This document shows positions 37,556-50,357 of a stretch of 64,000 nucleotides of DNA, piece after piece (within the stretch, counting starts at the first letter, position 1; each line of letters starts with the position of its first letter). Source of the DNA: Sclerodactyla briareus (taxonomy: Eukaryota > Echinodermata > Holothuroidea > Dendrochirotida > Sclerodactylidae); NCBI GenBank assembly GCA_026419785.1, contig JAODTK010001532.1, positions 310,001 through 374,000 on the forward strand, read 5' to 3'. The notes under the pieces are model-generated. The model was not told the origin of the DNA, searched no databases, and saw only the letters and a list, made by a program, of their open reading frames with translations. The position numbers were made by a program, and so were the translations under genes.

Positions 37556-38250
37556 TACTCATCTATGCTCCTTTGATCAGGCGTTCTCCTGGTTAATTTA
37601 CTTGATCTGGGTGGTGAAAGTTTGTAAGTTTTATTTGGATCCATAAGCTATTAATAGGGAAGTAATTAGAGCCAAGGGGCAATTGGTGCAGAATACAAAA
37701 TTTTATGGTATTTCTCTTGTCCATTTTTCAGCCATTCTGCACTGATCCATGCAAAAAAAACACATTCCACTGGTTACCGTACACCAACCCTAATATAAAT
37801 CAACATATCAATACCAAACCAAATTGGAATATTCACGATTAAGCTCGAATCGTGACTCGCGGCAATCAGTGAGAGATGGCACGGTGTGTTATTAGGTCAA
37901 GGTATTTCGCGCGCTGACTGATTGTGATTTCATCCAGCACAAAGTTCTTAGAATGGGCAAATCAGGTTGTGGTGCAGTGAAGACATCAGTTGGCTCGTTT
38001 TACATCGCACATCTCGGTCACTGCATTGCCATACCTCTGAAAACGTTTTAAGTTCCACTCGGCAAGAGACCTATGACTCACACAAACCCTCGTACAGTAA
38101 CATGACACAATGTACTTGCATGTCTTTGAGTCAGTCGGATGGGGAGAAAACTGGTTTGGGATGACATGCCTCTCTTCACACTAGGCTTTAGTAGGTGACA
38201 TTACTGTGTGTGAAACTTGGCGACATCGCGGGATGGTGGATCGATCGAGG

Positions 38251-38271
38251 CCCCCCCCCCCCCCCCCCCCC
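38251..38271 (+). repeat. C21 homopolymer
   Basis: Uninterrupted run of 21 C. Confidence 0.95.
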
Positions 38272-38309
38272 GGTGCCTGCTGGCACTTTGTAAACAGCTT
38301 CGCCCGGGC

Positions 38310-39300
38310 TTCGTCACGATTCTGGAATGGGGACTCGCAGATGCGACGGTGAATTCTCGGCATCTCTGTTACTCCTATGACAAGAGTTGAGTGACTTTTC
38401 CAAGAGTCTTTCCGTATCTGATAGTATGCAGGTCAATACATCCCATGCGACTGTTTGAGTGTCCCGATAAGTATGACACCGTATCACAGCCTGTAAAAAA
38501 ATAAAAAAAAAAAATGACAGGGGATGGCTGATAGAATCCATCACTATGCCAAGTTGACTCCCAATAGTGGGAAGGGAGATACTTTGGTTTCTTCAAAGTA
38601 CCAGTCCCAGGCATAACTGAAAAGCAAGTGCATGCAAGGAGTGAGCCAAGAGTACGATCAAGATGTCGGTATCACGAGCGGAACTACAGTACTTAGTGGT
38701 GTGCATGATGGGGATACAGTCAAGTACAATCTGTGTTATTCCGCTTCTTCATGGTTGCCTTCAGCGAAGTGTGGTCATGGGGGGTCACTATGTACCTCAG
38801 TATCGACTGCAAAACATCCACCCAGAAGGTCTTCTCACTAGGAGATTCAGCAATGAGAGGCATTAGACAAAGTAGTTTCAAAATGGTTGACGAACCTACT
38901 GGCGTTTTCTCCGAAAGGGCTGCCATCGCTTGGCTTTTTTCCCATTGACATTACAGTGGCTCCCTCATCCATGATAGGCAGTAGGCAGGTAGGCAGGCCT
39001 ACTAATGGTGATTTCTGGGAGGACAGTACATCTTTCGTCAACACATCGAACATGATGGACTTGGAAACGGTCTGCAGATTGTTAGAAGTATCAGCAAGTC
39101 TCACTGATACTTTCATCAGTTCATGGTTTAGATCAAGCGAATAAATAGAGTCCAGGAAGGTCTTTCCTCAGCATCTTGGCAAGCCACGAGAAGGGCGATG
39201 TCTTGAGCGTAGCTTGATTCAAGGGCAGCTCTTATCATCAGATTTATTGAACCAGTCGATCGGCACAATCCCAAAGTCTAGGCGAACGAACACATGTTTG
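38310..39300 (-). pseudogene. Relic of a repeat-borne ORF family with DTD and TGCDT boxes
   Basis: Read downwards on the minus strand across frames: LADTSNNLQTVSKSIMFDVL, then DEGATVMSMGKKPSDGSPFG and ENASRFVNHF (38880-38965), then MHTTKYCSSARDTDILIVLL (38649-38710), KKPKYLPSH, and FTGCDTVSYLSGHSNS (38450-38497). This matches a multicopy protein family I know from invertebrate and fish genomes with I-GK--..FG..AD.F, DTDVL-LL-H and H-[FI]TGCDT--- boxes, usually unnamed and probably carried by transposons. Function is unknown to me. Several shifts and a T-rich insertion interrupt it. Confidence 0.55.
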
Positions 39301-39599
39301 GGGGAGGGGGGGAGGGTGGGCTCATACGTGAGCCAACTGAAGTAACCATAAGTAGTTACAGTGGCATGCTGAGAGGAGAACGCGGGCATTCGATATTTGA
39401 GGGGCTGGAGGCGAATGTGGATCCCGACCCGGGATGATCAAACTTCAAAGCCTGTATCCTCAAGACGCAGAGGCAGTGAATCCAGAGGGCATCCTAGGAG
39501 GTCACCAGGCCAAATTAATAGGGGGAAACAGTCGAATCCATCGAGCGGAGCCACTAGGCCAGGCTCAGTGGTAAGACTCAGCTTGCAAGGGAGCCGGCA

Positions 39600-41565
39600 A
39601 ATGGCACTGAGGGCACTGCAACGCGACTGTGAGACGGAGGTCCCACGTTTTCGTTAGTCCATGAAGAAGCACTGCAAACGGCTTTGTGCCTCGCAGCAGT
39701 CTACACAGAACGATTCAGAGACTCCACAACTCGGCCTCTGTGGCGTGGTGCCCAGCTGTCAAAGCAGATGGCGGCAGGGGTTTTGGCCGAGAATGCGAGG
39801 GCCTGTTGGGCTGGGTATTTTGAGGAATTGTACGAGGCTGAACCCATAAGTCTGGAATTCGGAAGGATAATGTTGCAACTAGGGCAATGTTGTGCAATGT
39901 TGCTCTAGGCCGAACCTCCTTTAGACTGTGAAGTGCCTGCTATCGAGAACTCGATAGGCAGTTGAAGCATTGAATGGCGGGAAAGCCCCCGGGCTTTGTG
40001 GCATACATCCACAAATGCTCCGTGCTGGTGGCCAGGCTGCCCTCGAGTTGTTATCAGAACCGCCGGCACTTTGATGTGTCGGGCTACAATTGGAACTTGA
40101 GAGGCATTGGAGCAGTTGAAAGGCGGGAAGGCTCCCGGTGTTTGTGGCATGCTCCACGATGCTCGGACTGGTGGCCAGGTCCGCCCGTGAGTTGTTTAAT
40201 GATTTCGACTATCTGTTTGGAGCACTGAGGTTATCCAACGGGACTGGAAAAGGGGACTTTCCCAATCTGGAAAGAGAAGGGTGATACTCGAGGCTGTAAT
40301 AACACAGGGGTTACTCTCCTCTCAGTAACTGGCATAGTCCTTGCTAGAATCATCCTGAAGGATCCCCCTCCCCCCTTGTCAGCTGCTTCCCATCAGCGGC
40401 TGAGCATCGGGTTTCACTCCTAAGAAGTCCACTGTCGATCGCATCTTGGCTCTTCCTTTCCTGCCTGAATTCTTGAATCCTAGAGGCCTGCTTATGGCCA
40501 AGGCCACAGGCTGTTTCGCAAGGCCTTCAACTCTGTGTGTAGGGAGAACTCTCTGGAGATTTTTCGAGCAGCATGGTGAGCCAACCCTCTGGCACCTGAT
40601 ATCCTCTCTGTATTCTCCAGTGAGGGCGGTGGATTGTGCTGGGGTAGTCTTCTGGCTTCGTCCCCGTTCAACAGGTGTGCGACGGGGTGTATACTGGCTC
40701 TAACCCTTTTCAAAATGTGTATGGACTGGATTATGGACAGGGTTGTGCATGAATCGACTGCGGGGTCCCTCTTGGTGCGTCAAGTTTCTGGACTGGATTT
40801 CGCTGATGATGCTGCAATCTGACTCGCCGAGTTAGTGGCTTCTCTGGTTGAATGCCTTGGAACACTTTATCCGGGAGGCAAATTCTGTTGGGCCTTCAGG
40901 TGTCATGGACCAAGACTAGATCCATCTTTTTGTGGAGTGATTGGACTGTGCTGTCTGGGTCTGCCCAGGTTTGGTCGAGAACGGGGAACTTACCATTCCA
41001 TTTCTTCACCTCGCATCAGTGTCATTGGTGACTCTGTTTCTTGCAAACCCGAGGTTAGTGTCAATTTTTATAACTGGATAGTGTGTGGTGTCGCGTTATC
41101 TGAGCAGAAAGAACTAAGCTTTCCGTGTTTTCTGGCTCCCAGTGGCTTCGGTCTGGCTATATTCTAGTGAAGCTGGGACGCTCACTGTTGGGCTATTTCA
41201 TTTTTGACTCCTACTCGTCGCATCCTTGGTTCCCGCTGGCAGGTTCACGTATCGAATGCCAGGGTTCTCGGAGATGCGGGGATGGTGAAGGTTAGTCTAC
41301 TTGATTTGTGATCGCCAACTGCGGCACTTTTCCGCGGGACGTTCTGCCCACTGTGTCCCGTGTGAAGGGGATCCGGTGGGTTGGGGCCGACCGCCACGAC
41401 GGGCCCCGTAGCTCATGATTGGCGCAGATTCGAGGGTACTTCATGGAGTTGGGGGAGGGTCAGTCCAGGTCTCGTCCCGTGCCTGTAGGACTCCGTGCTG
41501 ATTTGAAGCGGCGAGGAATGCGGCTAGGTGCCTTCGCCGTCATGTGCTCCTATGATTGAGTGAGT
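39600..41565 (+). mobile_element. LINE reverse-transcriptase relic (second family)
   Basis: Plus-strand motifs in order: ENARACWAGYFEELYEAEP (39787-39845), GGKAPGVCG, DWKRG followed by TLLSV-like remains, SGFTPKKSTVDRILAL (about 40406-40450), GVRRGVYWL (GVRQGCV), LTLFKMCMDWIMDRV, LDFADDAAI (40796-40822, intact FADD box), and RRILGSRWQVHVSN near 41220-41262. The C-terminal tail resembles GRP-W--D--L--.. segments. A stretch of about 140 bp bearing GK-PG-CG is duplicated in tandem (about 39920-40060 and 40060-40200). It is frame-broken throughout. Confidence 0.85.
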
Positions 41566-43300
41566 GAGTGATTGGGGGGAGTGGTGTGCGTGAGTACTCT
41601 GACAGTGCAGTGGCGGCGCCAGATTTTCCCTGATGGGGAAGGGGGTTTTTCTAGAGGGGTGTGAAACTCAATAGGAGCTGATGAAGAGTTTTTTGCCCGC
41701 AGAGTTCAGTCCAGTTTAACAAGGGGTGGATTGGGGGGAAATGGGTGGTGTGCGAATGAGGCGGCAACCAAACAGGACCGGCAGGTCGGGGGAATCATTC
41801 CACGGGAGTGGTAAGGAAAGGGGGGTGGAGCCAATCTCCCCATTCTATGCGATATTGGTAATGATCTGTATGATGTATTGATAAACAAATTCAAAATAAC
41901 TTGACATCATAATAATTAAGAAGTGAAACGAGCCTTGTCCTGTGATAAAACACTTTGATTATTGACATAAATTAGGGTGGAAGGGGCCCCACTTTTCTTT
42001 CTACTTGATCTTTCCAATGTTCAATATTGAGTTATTGAAAAAAAAATATGCAGAATTATCATTGACATAATATTGACAAGACTTAACATGAGCCATTTCC
42101 TGTAATAAAACTGAAATTTGCACCTAATGAACTTTGACCATTCATATTGACCTAATGAGGCAATTTTGAGAAACACAAACAAGGATATTTATATTCAGCA
42201 CAAATTAATCTTCCAGGAAGCAACCTATTTGTGTGCTTTTTCCTATAAAATGCCTACGCAACTTAACTAGCACATTCTTAAAATTTTGCCTAGACTACGT
42301 AAACATTACATAACTCCAGTCAAATGGAAGAATGCTGTTTGGAACATGGTCGATCGCCACACCTAAATTCGTTAATGGAAAATGCAGTCTCGCTCCCCAA
42401 CCGAAACCGGACCGTAAGGCCATGGGCACCATCTTTTACCTCTGTGGTTTCGGAGAATTAGGAAAATGATTTGACCTACAGTAAACAACATTAATCCATG
42501 GAGTAGACCAAACGAATGTTCTCATATAGAAATTTATCAACTTCTATAGACCTAATAGTGCTTTTCGCGATGGAATAGAACAATATTACGAGGAAAACAG
42601 TAAGACTGACAAGCGTGAAAGCGGGTAAAAAATAACCGTCGTTTTGGGATTAGCTCAGAAGCAAACTGAAAGAAATCATAACCAATTTTAATGTTGTTTC
42701 AGTCAAATATCGACCAGAATGAACCTTTCGAAAGCCATTACTAGCCAGTTACATGGAGACACCAAATGTAACGACGTCGTCGGAATAAACATATCAGATA
42801 ACATTTCATATTTAATGAACAACCTAGTCTCTTGCAGAATCCACAAATAGTGTGTCTCAGTACCCAACCTCCTGGGCAGAGGTGATTGCTGAGTAAGTCG
42901 CTTATTTTGGGAAAAACTGTATTCTTGTGATGCTCTAAATTCACAAGGAACAATAATAATAATAACAATATCAAGATTATAACAATTTGCTATTGGTCAC
43001 TTGCATGACACACCCCAATACCCTGGCATTGTCAGTCAAGTGTGGGTCATTGGTAGATTATGGGAAGATAACAGAACAAGGCGATCGCCCCCAGTGTCTC
43101 GCCTGGTTGCGACATCAGTGAGTTCCGTCATCAGTCTCACCATCATGCAAACATTATAAGGCATCACATGTGATGCTTTAGGATTCTGGTATTAGCATTT
43201 AACGAAGAGCTCACTAATCAGTGGCCGATTTCAAGTTCTAAGGACTATTATTGACCCTTTTCTACCCAAGTAAAAAAGTGTTATTATTATTTTTTTAATG
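41566..43300. other. No gene recognised (intronic)
   Basis: No exon or named repeat seen. Confidence 0.45.
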
Positions 43301-43307
43301 TTATTGT

Positions 43308-43332
43308 TATAATGATTATATTATTATTATTA

Positions 43333-43396
<64 letters not shown>

Positions 43397-43520
43397 TATT
43401 ATTATTATATTATTATTATTATTATTATAAACCAGATTCATATAGCGCCACTCCCAACCCAAATTCGTTCAGAGGCGCTTCTAAAAGTGGTGCCAATGGA
43501 ACAGTAGGCTCAATAGATCA
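43308..43520 (+). repeat. TTA microsatellite followed by LINE/SINE-type 3' tail
   Basis: TTATTATTA runs with TATA breaks to about 43432, followed by ACCAGATTCATATAGCGCCA and CAGAGGCGCTT. The phrase 'tcatatagcgcc...gcgct' next to an AAT/TTA run is common at retroposon 3' ends in invertebrates. Confidence 0.7.
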
Positions 43521-43765
43521 GTAATGATAGATGTATGCTAAGTAAAGTTGGAGGTTTTTGCTTTGTCATTCCAATTTGCATCAGAAATGATTCGTATCGA
43601 CTTGTCAGACTCCCTTGAAGATAACAGGTTTATAAAATTCTAATAGACTTTCTTAGTCCCCAACCCACCTTGTTATTATTCATGTAAGAGGGAAATTGTT
43701 CTCACCACACTGGTGAAATAACGGAACGGATGCGTTTGCAAGAGGCCTTTTTGGCCAAAATGGGT

Positions 43766-44285
43766 CGTTGAACTTGATCTCCAATTCCTGAACACCCCTT
43801 ATGCAACCAGTGGGCACTGATAATACTGACCAAGTTTCATTGAACATCCAATTTGAACTGTAGGAGGAGAAGTATCTTGCAGTTTTTTGCAAAATGGCTG
43901 AAATTCCCCTAGACGAACTTTGACCTCAAATTCCTGAACACCTAATATGTAATATTGGTAAATGATGATGAAGACCAACTATCGTAATCATCCAATTCAA
44001 TCTGTGGGACGAGAAAAGTTTTGACTGTTTGACCCCCAAAATGACCTCTTTAGCCAATATGACCCCTAGATGACCTTTGACCTTAAATTCCTGAAAATCC
44101 CGTATATACCATTGACACTGATAATACTGACCAAGTTTCATTGAACATCCAATTTGAACTGTAGGAGGAGAGGCATTCAGCAGTTTTCGGCAAAATGGCC
44201 AAACTGACCTCTAGATGACCTTCGAACGTCACTTTCCTGAACACCCTGTATGTTCCATTGGTCAATGATAATAATGACCAACCCT
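43766..44285. repeat. Tandem repeat, unit about 155 bp
   Basis: About three units sharing ATTCCTGAACACCC, CACTGATAATACTGACCAAG, TTTCATTGAACATCCAATTT, GAACTGTAGGAGGAGA and AAAATGGC. Units 1 and 3 are closest to each other. Confidence 0.8.
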
Positions 44286-45512
44286 CAGATCATGATATCT
44301 TCATGTAATCTGAAGTTAGAGAAACAGAGACTGTATGTTGCTGATATCATGTCACAATACATTTCTTGAGTGCTCAGTGGAGCGTGCACGGGGACACATC
44401 TCCTCTTGGCTTTGTCTTTGCCTCTCCAATTAATATAGCGCCATGATTGTAAAGCAAAGGGATTCTGAGTGGAGTGGTAGCCCGACATGCAATCAGTGGC
44501 TGAGGAGAAGGGTTAGATTATGGTGGCCTGCCCTTATGCCTCATGTGGTATCATCACACGTTTTGGGTACTACAATTAAAAAAGTGGCCCTTGGCCAAAA
44601 ACACTAAAGATGGCCCCTGATATAGCTGAACACACAATGACAATGTTATGTAAATAAATGAAAATTTGCGAATAAAACCGACAAGATTCGTTTGGTGTCC
44701 AATGATGGCATTTGATCAGAGCCTCGAACAACTCACGCAGATGGAATTTGAGATACAATCCACCTACTTGATTGCACAAAATTAGGTCGCTCAGATGTGT
44801 TTTCTATTTTTTAATTCTTGCTGGATGCATGTGTGTTGTGTTTTGTGTGTAGCTCCAAATTTAAAGTTCATGTTCCACTTTATACTCTTTAAGAGCAGAA
44901 AATAGCATTTTCCCTTTGTACAAAACTAATGTATAAACCTTGATCAAGGAGAATGAAGCAGATTTGACATTCAGAAATCATCCCTATGGCTCTCCCACAG
45001 TGACTGTTGAACATGATGCAGAGAATGTCAACATGAATGTCTCTGTTGTCTCATGCTACATCCGTGTGGAATTGGGAACCATTGTGAGGTAGCTTGCATA
45101 AAGATTGAGTGCCAAATCTAGCAGTCTTAATAAGAAGCCTCAGGGGAACACAATAAAGTACAAACTAGTATCAACTGTGCTGCAAGTATAAAGCAAGAAG
45201 TGCATACTACACACTACGGGTTTTTGACAGTCAGTGATAGATAAGTGTGAAGTGCTTGAAGACATGAATTCAAATGGTGTCATAAATCCAATTCCTTCTT
45301 ATGCACATTCATCTAGATGGTGATTACATAATTATCAGTGGATAATTTGTTCCGCACCACTTAGCAGTCGGAGAACCTTTACAGTCAGGTTACTCTACCT
45401 GATTAATATTGTAACCAAAAGCAATTACTATTATATTTAGACAGGTTTCACGCTTCAATTTGGGGGTTGGGGGTTGGAATTGTTGCCATGAAAATTTCCT
45501 GACATGCCATAC

Positions 45513-45661
45513 CTGCAATGAACTAGGATAGTGCCGTTCCTTCCTGGTTCCGTCTCTTGACCTGTCGTACCAGTGAGATGAGGGCAGTGGGTTTCTACCG
45601 GGACCCCCATGTGTGGCCAGGTCACAAAATGGTACTGGTGGACCGTCCTCTGCACGCCATT
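45513..45661 (-). CDS. RPTP D1 exon with the WPD-loop position (WPH) and VHC
   Basis: This 149-bp exon lies between a ttccccag acceptor and a gtatgg donor. It opens NGVQRTVHQYHFVTWPHMG and ends ERNGTILVHC plus two bases of the next Ser codon. QYHF-TWP-MGVP is the WPD-loop region; the general-acid Asp is read as His here (CAC instead of GAC). Between them, an extra C restores TALISLVRQVKR, a typical PTP helix, before the frame returns. The exon ends TGCAG, and the next exon starts T GCA GGA, giving HC-S-A-G: the catalytic Cys is Cys of VHC. This phase-2 break inside HCSAG is the conserved RPTP intron position. Confidence 0.9.
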
Positions 45662-46149
45662 CTGGGGAAGCACAACATGTACGATCGTTATGTGAGTTAG
45701 ATGGAACAGCGGAATTACCATTCCATGTCATCGTAGGAAAACAACAACCAGGCAGGGATGGCATTGGGACTGTTGCACAAACTAACAGACAGGCCTCCGG
45801 CAGCAGACGAACGAACACGAAAGACCTCATAAGACGGCGCCTAATTTGGCACGAACAACATCTCTCCTAAGTTAGCTTGATTCAGATAGCGTCTGATTAT
45901 TGTGGTGATAGTCACAACATTGTGCAGCAAGCATGACAGATGAATCCAGGCCCTGACATTCTTCATCAAGTGAGTCAATTCACTGTTACAAACACACATG
46001 CCCTGACGAGAAAATATGCAGAGGATATAATCACAAGCTGATCGCTCTTAGCGTGACTTGCAGTTTTCAGTCACACATGTCAGTACTCTTTGGTAATAAC
46101 AAAATAATTTCTCCCCATTCTGTGGTTATCTCTCATTCTTAGATATCAA

Positions 46150-49100
46150 GGGCGCAAGCTATTTTTAATTATCTGTGAAATTTCATATCGCAGTAACAAA
46201 TTTGTCAAATGAAATACAAACAAAAAAAAAAAAACCTTTGACATGAAATTGTATACTGTCCATAGCACTTGCATTTTTTTCTTCAAAAAAGATGCTATTC
46301 AGAGTAACACAAATACAAATATGCAGTTAGCCAAGTGGCTTGGGTTGTCGCAACTATTAAAGGATTGTGTTTTGCTGGGAAGATGTCAACAGCCATGTGG
46401 AAGTTCAACGTGTCATTATACATATATTCTCTAAGAGCTGCGTGGCCCGCTTTGCTACAACACACAGTCGCAGCAGCAATGCTAGTATCCATGCAGCTGT
46501 CTACCACTGATGCGTACATTGCACAGCTGGTGCATGGCTGCATGCACCCGATTGATGTACATAGGCACAAGGACCCATTATCATACCCACCACACGGGCA
46601 CCCACACCCAATGGCATCGACACGTGATAACACTTAATTGTCAGAGAGATTCTTGATTCTACAAATAACGCTGTGATTTGTACAGTAAGCCCACATATAT
46701 TCCTCGGAATGATTGGATTTGATTCAATGGCCAGATTGTAGTCTGTTTTCACGAACAAGTTGGGGTGCATGGAGAGGAGGATTTAAAAGTATTCAGAAGG
46801 AATGAGTCATGTTCATGAATTAGGGAAAATCAATGTAAAACAACACTATATTAACTCTTTAAAATGAGAGAAAGCTGTCTATTGACCTATTGTAACTAAT
46901 GTCTGAAGAGGTTATGGTTGATTAGATCACATAAGACCGCCCTCCCTCACATTGTTAGTCATACAGACAGTGCCTTTCAAACACTATTTCAGGACGACAC
47001 CAAAGCCAATTTTCTCTTCCCTATCTCACGGTAACGTAGCCAACCAGGAAATAATTGTTTTGTAGGTTCCATAATGTCGTTACAATTTGAGGTCAATTTG
47101 AGTCACCAAAACTTTTTCATCTTCACAACGGGGATATGAACAGGTTGTTGGTGATGACAGGAAATTGATATGGTGAGAAAGTTCAGGCCACAAATAAATT
47201 GAAAATTATAAATTTGGGTGAATGAAGTATTTGCATGAATAAAGCGACCCGAAAGCTGAAAGCTTAGTGAATCCGCGACTGATTATTAAGGTTTCATACT
47301 TTTCATACAAGAGAGCAAATCACCAGTTAGCAGATAATAAACATCAAATATATGGAAAGCATTACAACGGTGGATGTATATTTGCCAGCCCTAAGGTGTA
47401 CTAATTCTAACTGGTACTAGTCAGTGACTAATTTCAATTATAGGGACTAATTGTTGACCATGTATACTAAAGGAGAACTAAGTTTTATGAGAATGTGACT
47501 AAAATCCCCTAAATTATGCACATTACTTGACTTCCAGTGCCCTAATCTATGTTGAAAATTTCAAGGACAAAAGGTGGACCCTATCGTGCATACTAGACAC
47601 ACTGAATGACCTCCGGTGACTTCTGCTATTTTGATATCTTATATCTAGTATATTTAGGCAACCCAAACCTCAGAAATTATTTTAGCCGATTCAAGGGTGG
47701 AAAGGGGATAATTTGCTATTATGCAATGTACCCTATGATGTCACGAGAGTAGCGGTGTCCCTGCGTGATACGGAGTCAACCAAAACATGTATTTTTACCA
47801 CCTAGAGTGACGAAGAAGAAACAACAATGGGGTCTGATTAAACCTACAAATTTGTTCACAAGATATGGACAAATAATGTCATCAATTTCATTTTGAATAT
47901 TGACGCGTATGTTATGAATAATGGTGCAAAATATCAGTATTTACTGCGTAGAGTCAATGGAAACCTTTGCATCGGTACTCTGGTGACGTCATCAGTTAGG
48001 GTGCATTAATTTAAAATGGATATCCCAACAAAGAAAATGCTAGAATTGCCAAATTGTTGTGGGGTTGAGACATGTCCTCTTTGAAGGTGCCAGTTTGAAG
48101 GTGATTCGTTGAAGGGACCATTGTACTTTGAAAGTTTTGTAGTAAAGCTTGGGACGAGAAGTCTATACTATAACCATCAAGTTTCATGAAGATCTGATAA
48201 ACTTTGATTTTTTTTCTAAATTATGCCAAATTGGACTTTTGAATGACACTTCTGGTTACCCTGAATCAATGTTAAAATGATGGCACATGTAGGGGGTAAA
48301 CCATATACCCATCAGTTTCAATGAAAAAATCCAACAGACCTTCCTCCCCTCTTCAATGACACTGAGTCTTTAGTGAAGAATTCGAGACTGGGGTATACCA
48401 TACACACTTTGTCACAGCTTTCCCTCCGGGGAGGGGGGGGGGGAACGTGGAAAATGCAAACTAGAACCACCACTGGTGCTTGTAGCTCAAACGGACATAT
48501 GTTACCATATGAGAGAAATGTACAATTATGTGTTGAATGTTCATTTTCATGAGGCAAGAAGGCAGTTTCAAACAGTGGCCCCTGTAAGGAACTTTGACTT
48601 TAATCTTCATATGGCCAAAGATGTCTTATTAGTCAATAACCAATTTTAACTCCGTTGGTCAACATCCATCGAAGCATGACCAATTGAGAGAGAAAAGGGG
48701 GATTCATTCAAGCGGCCTCATTGTGTCCCTTTAATGACCTTTTACCTTTAACTTAAATGGTCACAGATGTCCCAAAGGTAAAAGAACACTGGGTATATAC
48801 AGTTATCAAAGAATGAATGTTTGAGCCTTCATCATGTTTTATTTGTTCCAATTTTAATGGCACTATATGATGTTGTATCCAAAATCTGCAAACAAACTGA
48901 AAACATTACACAGTTTCAACAAAATCCGCTATGGGACCGACTTTTCAATATCTCAGGGGGTGTCGCTGCCCCCCCCACCCCCCCCCCCATATTTACGCCC
49001 CTGGTGACAGAGTATGGCCAAGATACATCAGACAAAAAGTATCATGCTCGATCCCCCCGTTCCCCGGCAATCGAAGGGCTTCACAGATATTACCCTGATC

Positions 49101-49300
49101 ATAGGTGACTGGTATGCATTTAGACAACCCTGGCATCAGCTAATACAGTGTAGGTTGTGGAAATTAGCACTGGTTTAAAACAGTCAGGAGGGGAAAAAAA
49201 AACAGCCTTTCACAGGATTTGAAATGAGGACCATGCAAGCTACTGCTCAGAGATCTATAGCTAATCTAATTGATCCCAATATGTATCTGATATGTGAAAG
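46150..49300. other. No exon recognised; diffuse repeats (intronic)
   Basis: A 100-codon ORF at 46335-46637 is open on both strands and unrecognised. From 47500 to 48700 the sequence has scattered words of the TTATGCACA/GACTTC/TGTTAAAAT diffuse repeat class, also seen at 54470-54720. A C-run block lies at 48955-49005. Confidence 0.4.
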
Positions 49301-49313
49301 AAATGTACTATAC

Positions 49314-49447
49314 CTGTGTAAAAAAAACTAACAGCTCGGCGCACCACATGTTAAGCACATCTCTGGGTGCCTGTCCATGTCACTTTGATGTTACCCCACT
49401 TTTTTGGTCTGATTTTCATTGTCTGGCCAATACTGGGTACAACGATC
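49314..49447 (-). CDS. RPTP D1 exon with CTQYWPD
   Basis: This 134-bp exon lies between a tcctgtag acceptor and a gtatag donor. It opens DRCTQYWPDNENQTKK, the KC-QYWP motif of PTP domains, then continues WGNIKVTWTGTQ, equal to the YG-I-V strand. The last part reads DVLNMWCAELLVFFTQ and ends in phase 0. Two shifts are needed: one A too many in the AAAAAA run after the QT codons, and one base near CAGAGATG. Homopolymer location favours sequence error. Confidence 0.85.
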
Positions 49448-49799
49448 CTACAGGAAAACAAGAGAAGCCATGGGCATGTGATTTCCTTGCTCAAAGCCTT
49501 ATTACAACTACTACGTTTTATGATACTACAGTAGACCGTTTCAGTTACTCTGTCAACTCGTCCAGCATTTCGGAATTTTGCTTCTGATACCTGCAACTTC
49601 TGAATATTATTAGAACTGAACGGCACCAGAACCAGAACTCATTATGGCCATTATATCTAGGTCCACAAGAATTTTTCAGCAAAACTACGTGAGGCCGAGC
49701 ATCCAACGATACTAATCAGGATGCAGGACCAACAATATGATGGCAATGAGCTCCTCAATGATGTCGTTGAAAGAAGTGTGAGTACGCTGTGATCATATT

Positions 49800-50200
49800 G
49801 TATACCAGAAAGCCAAAAGGCTCATGATTCTTTGACTCATTTCTTTTCTGACACGCCTCGGGTGACCAACTCGAGGCCAAATGTGAAACTGTTCAGCTCA
49901 TTATTGCAACATTATTACCCTTCTGACAATTTCCCAATTTTCCCCACCAGAAAAAACGATGCGATGTTAATCAACCAATAGAGTCTCTGTACTTCTGATA
50001 AGAAGTTCCACTTTCTTCTTAATCAACTTTTTTTCAACTTTTTTTTTTCAAAAGATTTTCCCAACTTTGAACCTTTTTTACCCCTCACCCTGCTTTAAGA
50101 TAATACAGGCAAATGTAAGTCATTATAAGTGAACACATTTCAGAGTATTATCTTCATCCATCTAGTGGGGTCGATTTTGATTCCCGTTTACGAGCGAATA
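49800..50200. repeat. Dispersed repeat copy, intronic
   Basis: It starts AGAAAGCCAAAAGGCTCATG and contains TTCTTTGACTC, AATAGAGTCTCTGTACTTCT, GATAAGAAG and CATCCATCTAGTGGGGTCGA, in the order of the family at 31150-31740 and 58720-58960. Confidence 0.6.
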
Positions 50201-50357
50201 GTCACAATTTTCAACCACCGTTTTCCTCAGCTTGCTTTTACAACATTGTAACCGTTTTCTCTTGATAAGAAGCCACACACCTTATTCCAAACCGATCTGA
50301 TCAAGCATATATTACTTTGATCATGATCATTGACTCTGACTCAATCAGCACACTCAC

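Noticed and set aside
46295-46770. Cys-rich minus-strand ORF and overlapping plus-strand ORF
   Set aside because: The spacing of Cys residues does not fit a known module, and both strands are open, so it looks like chance or repeat.
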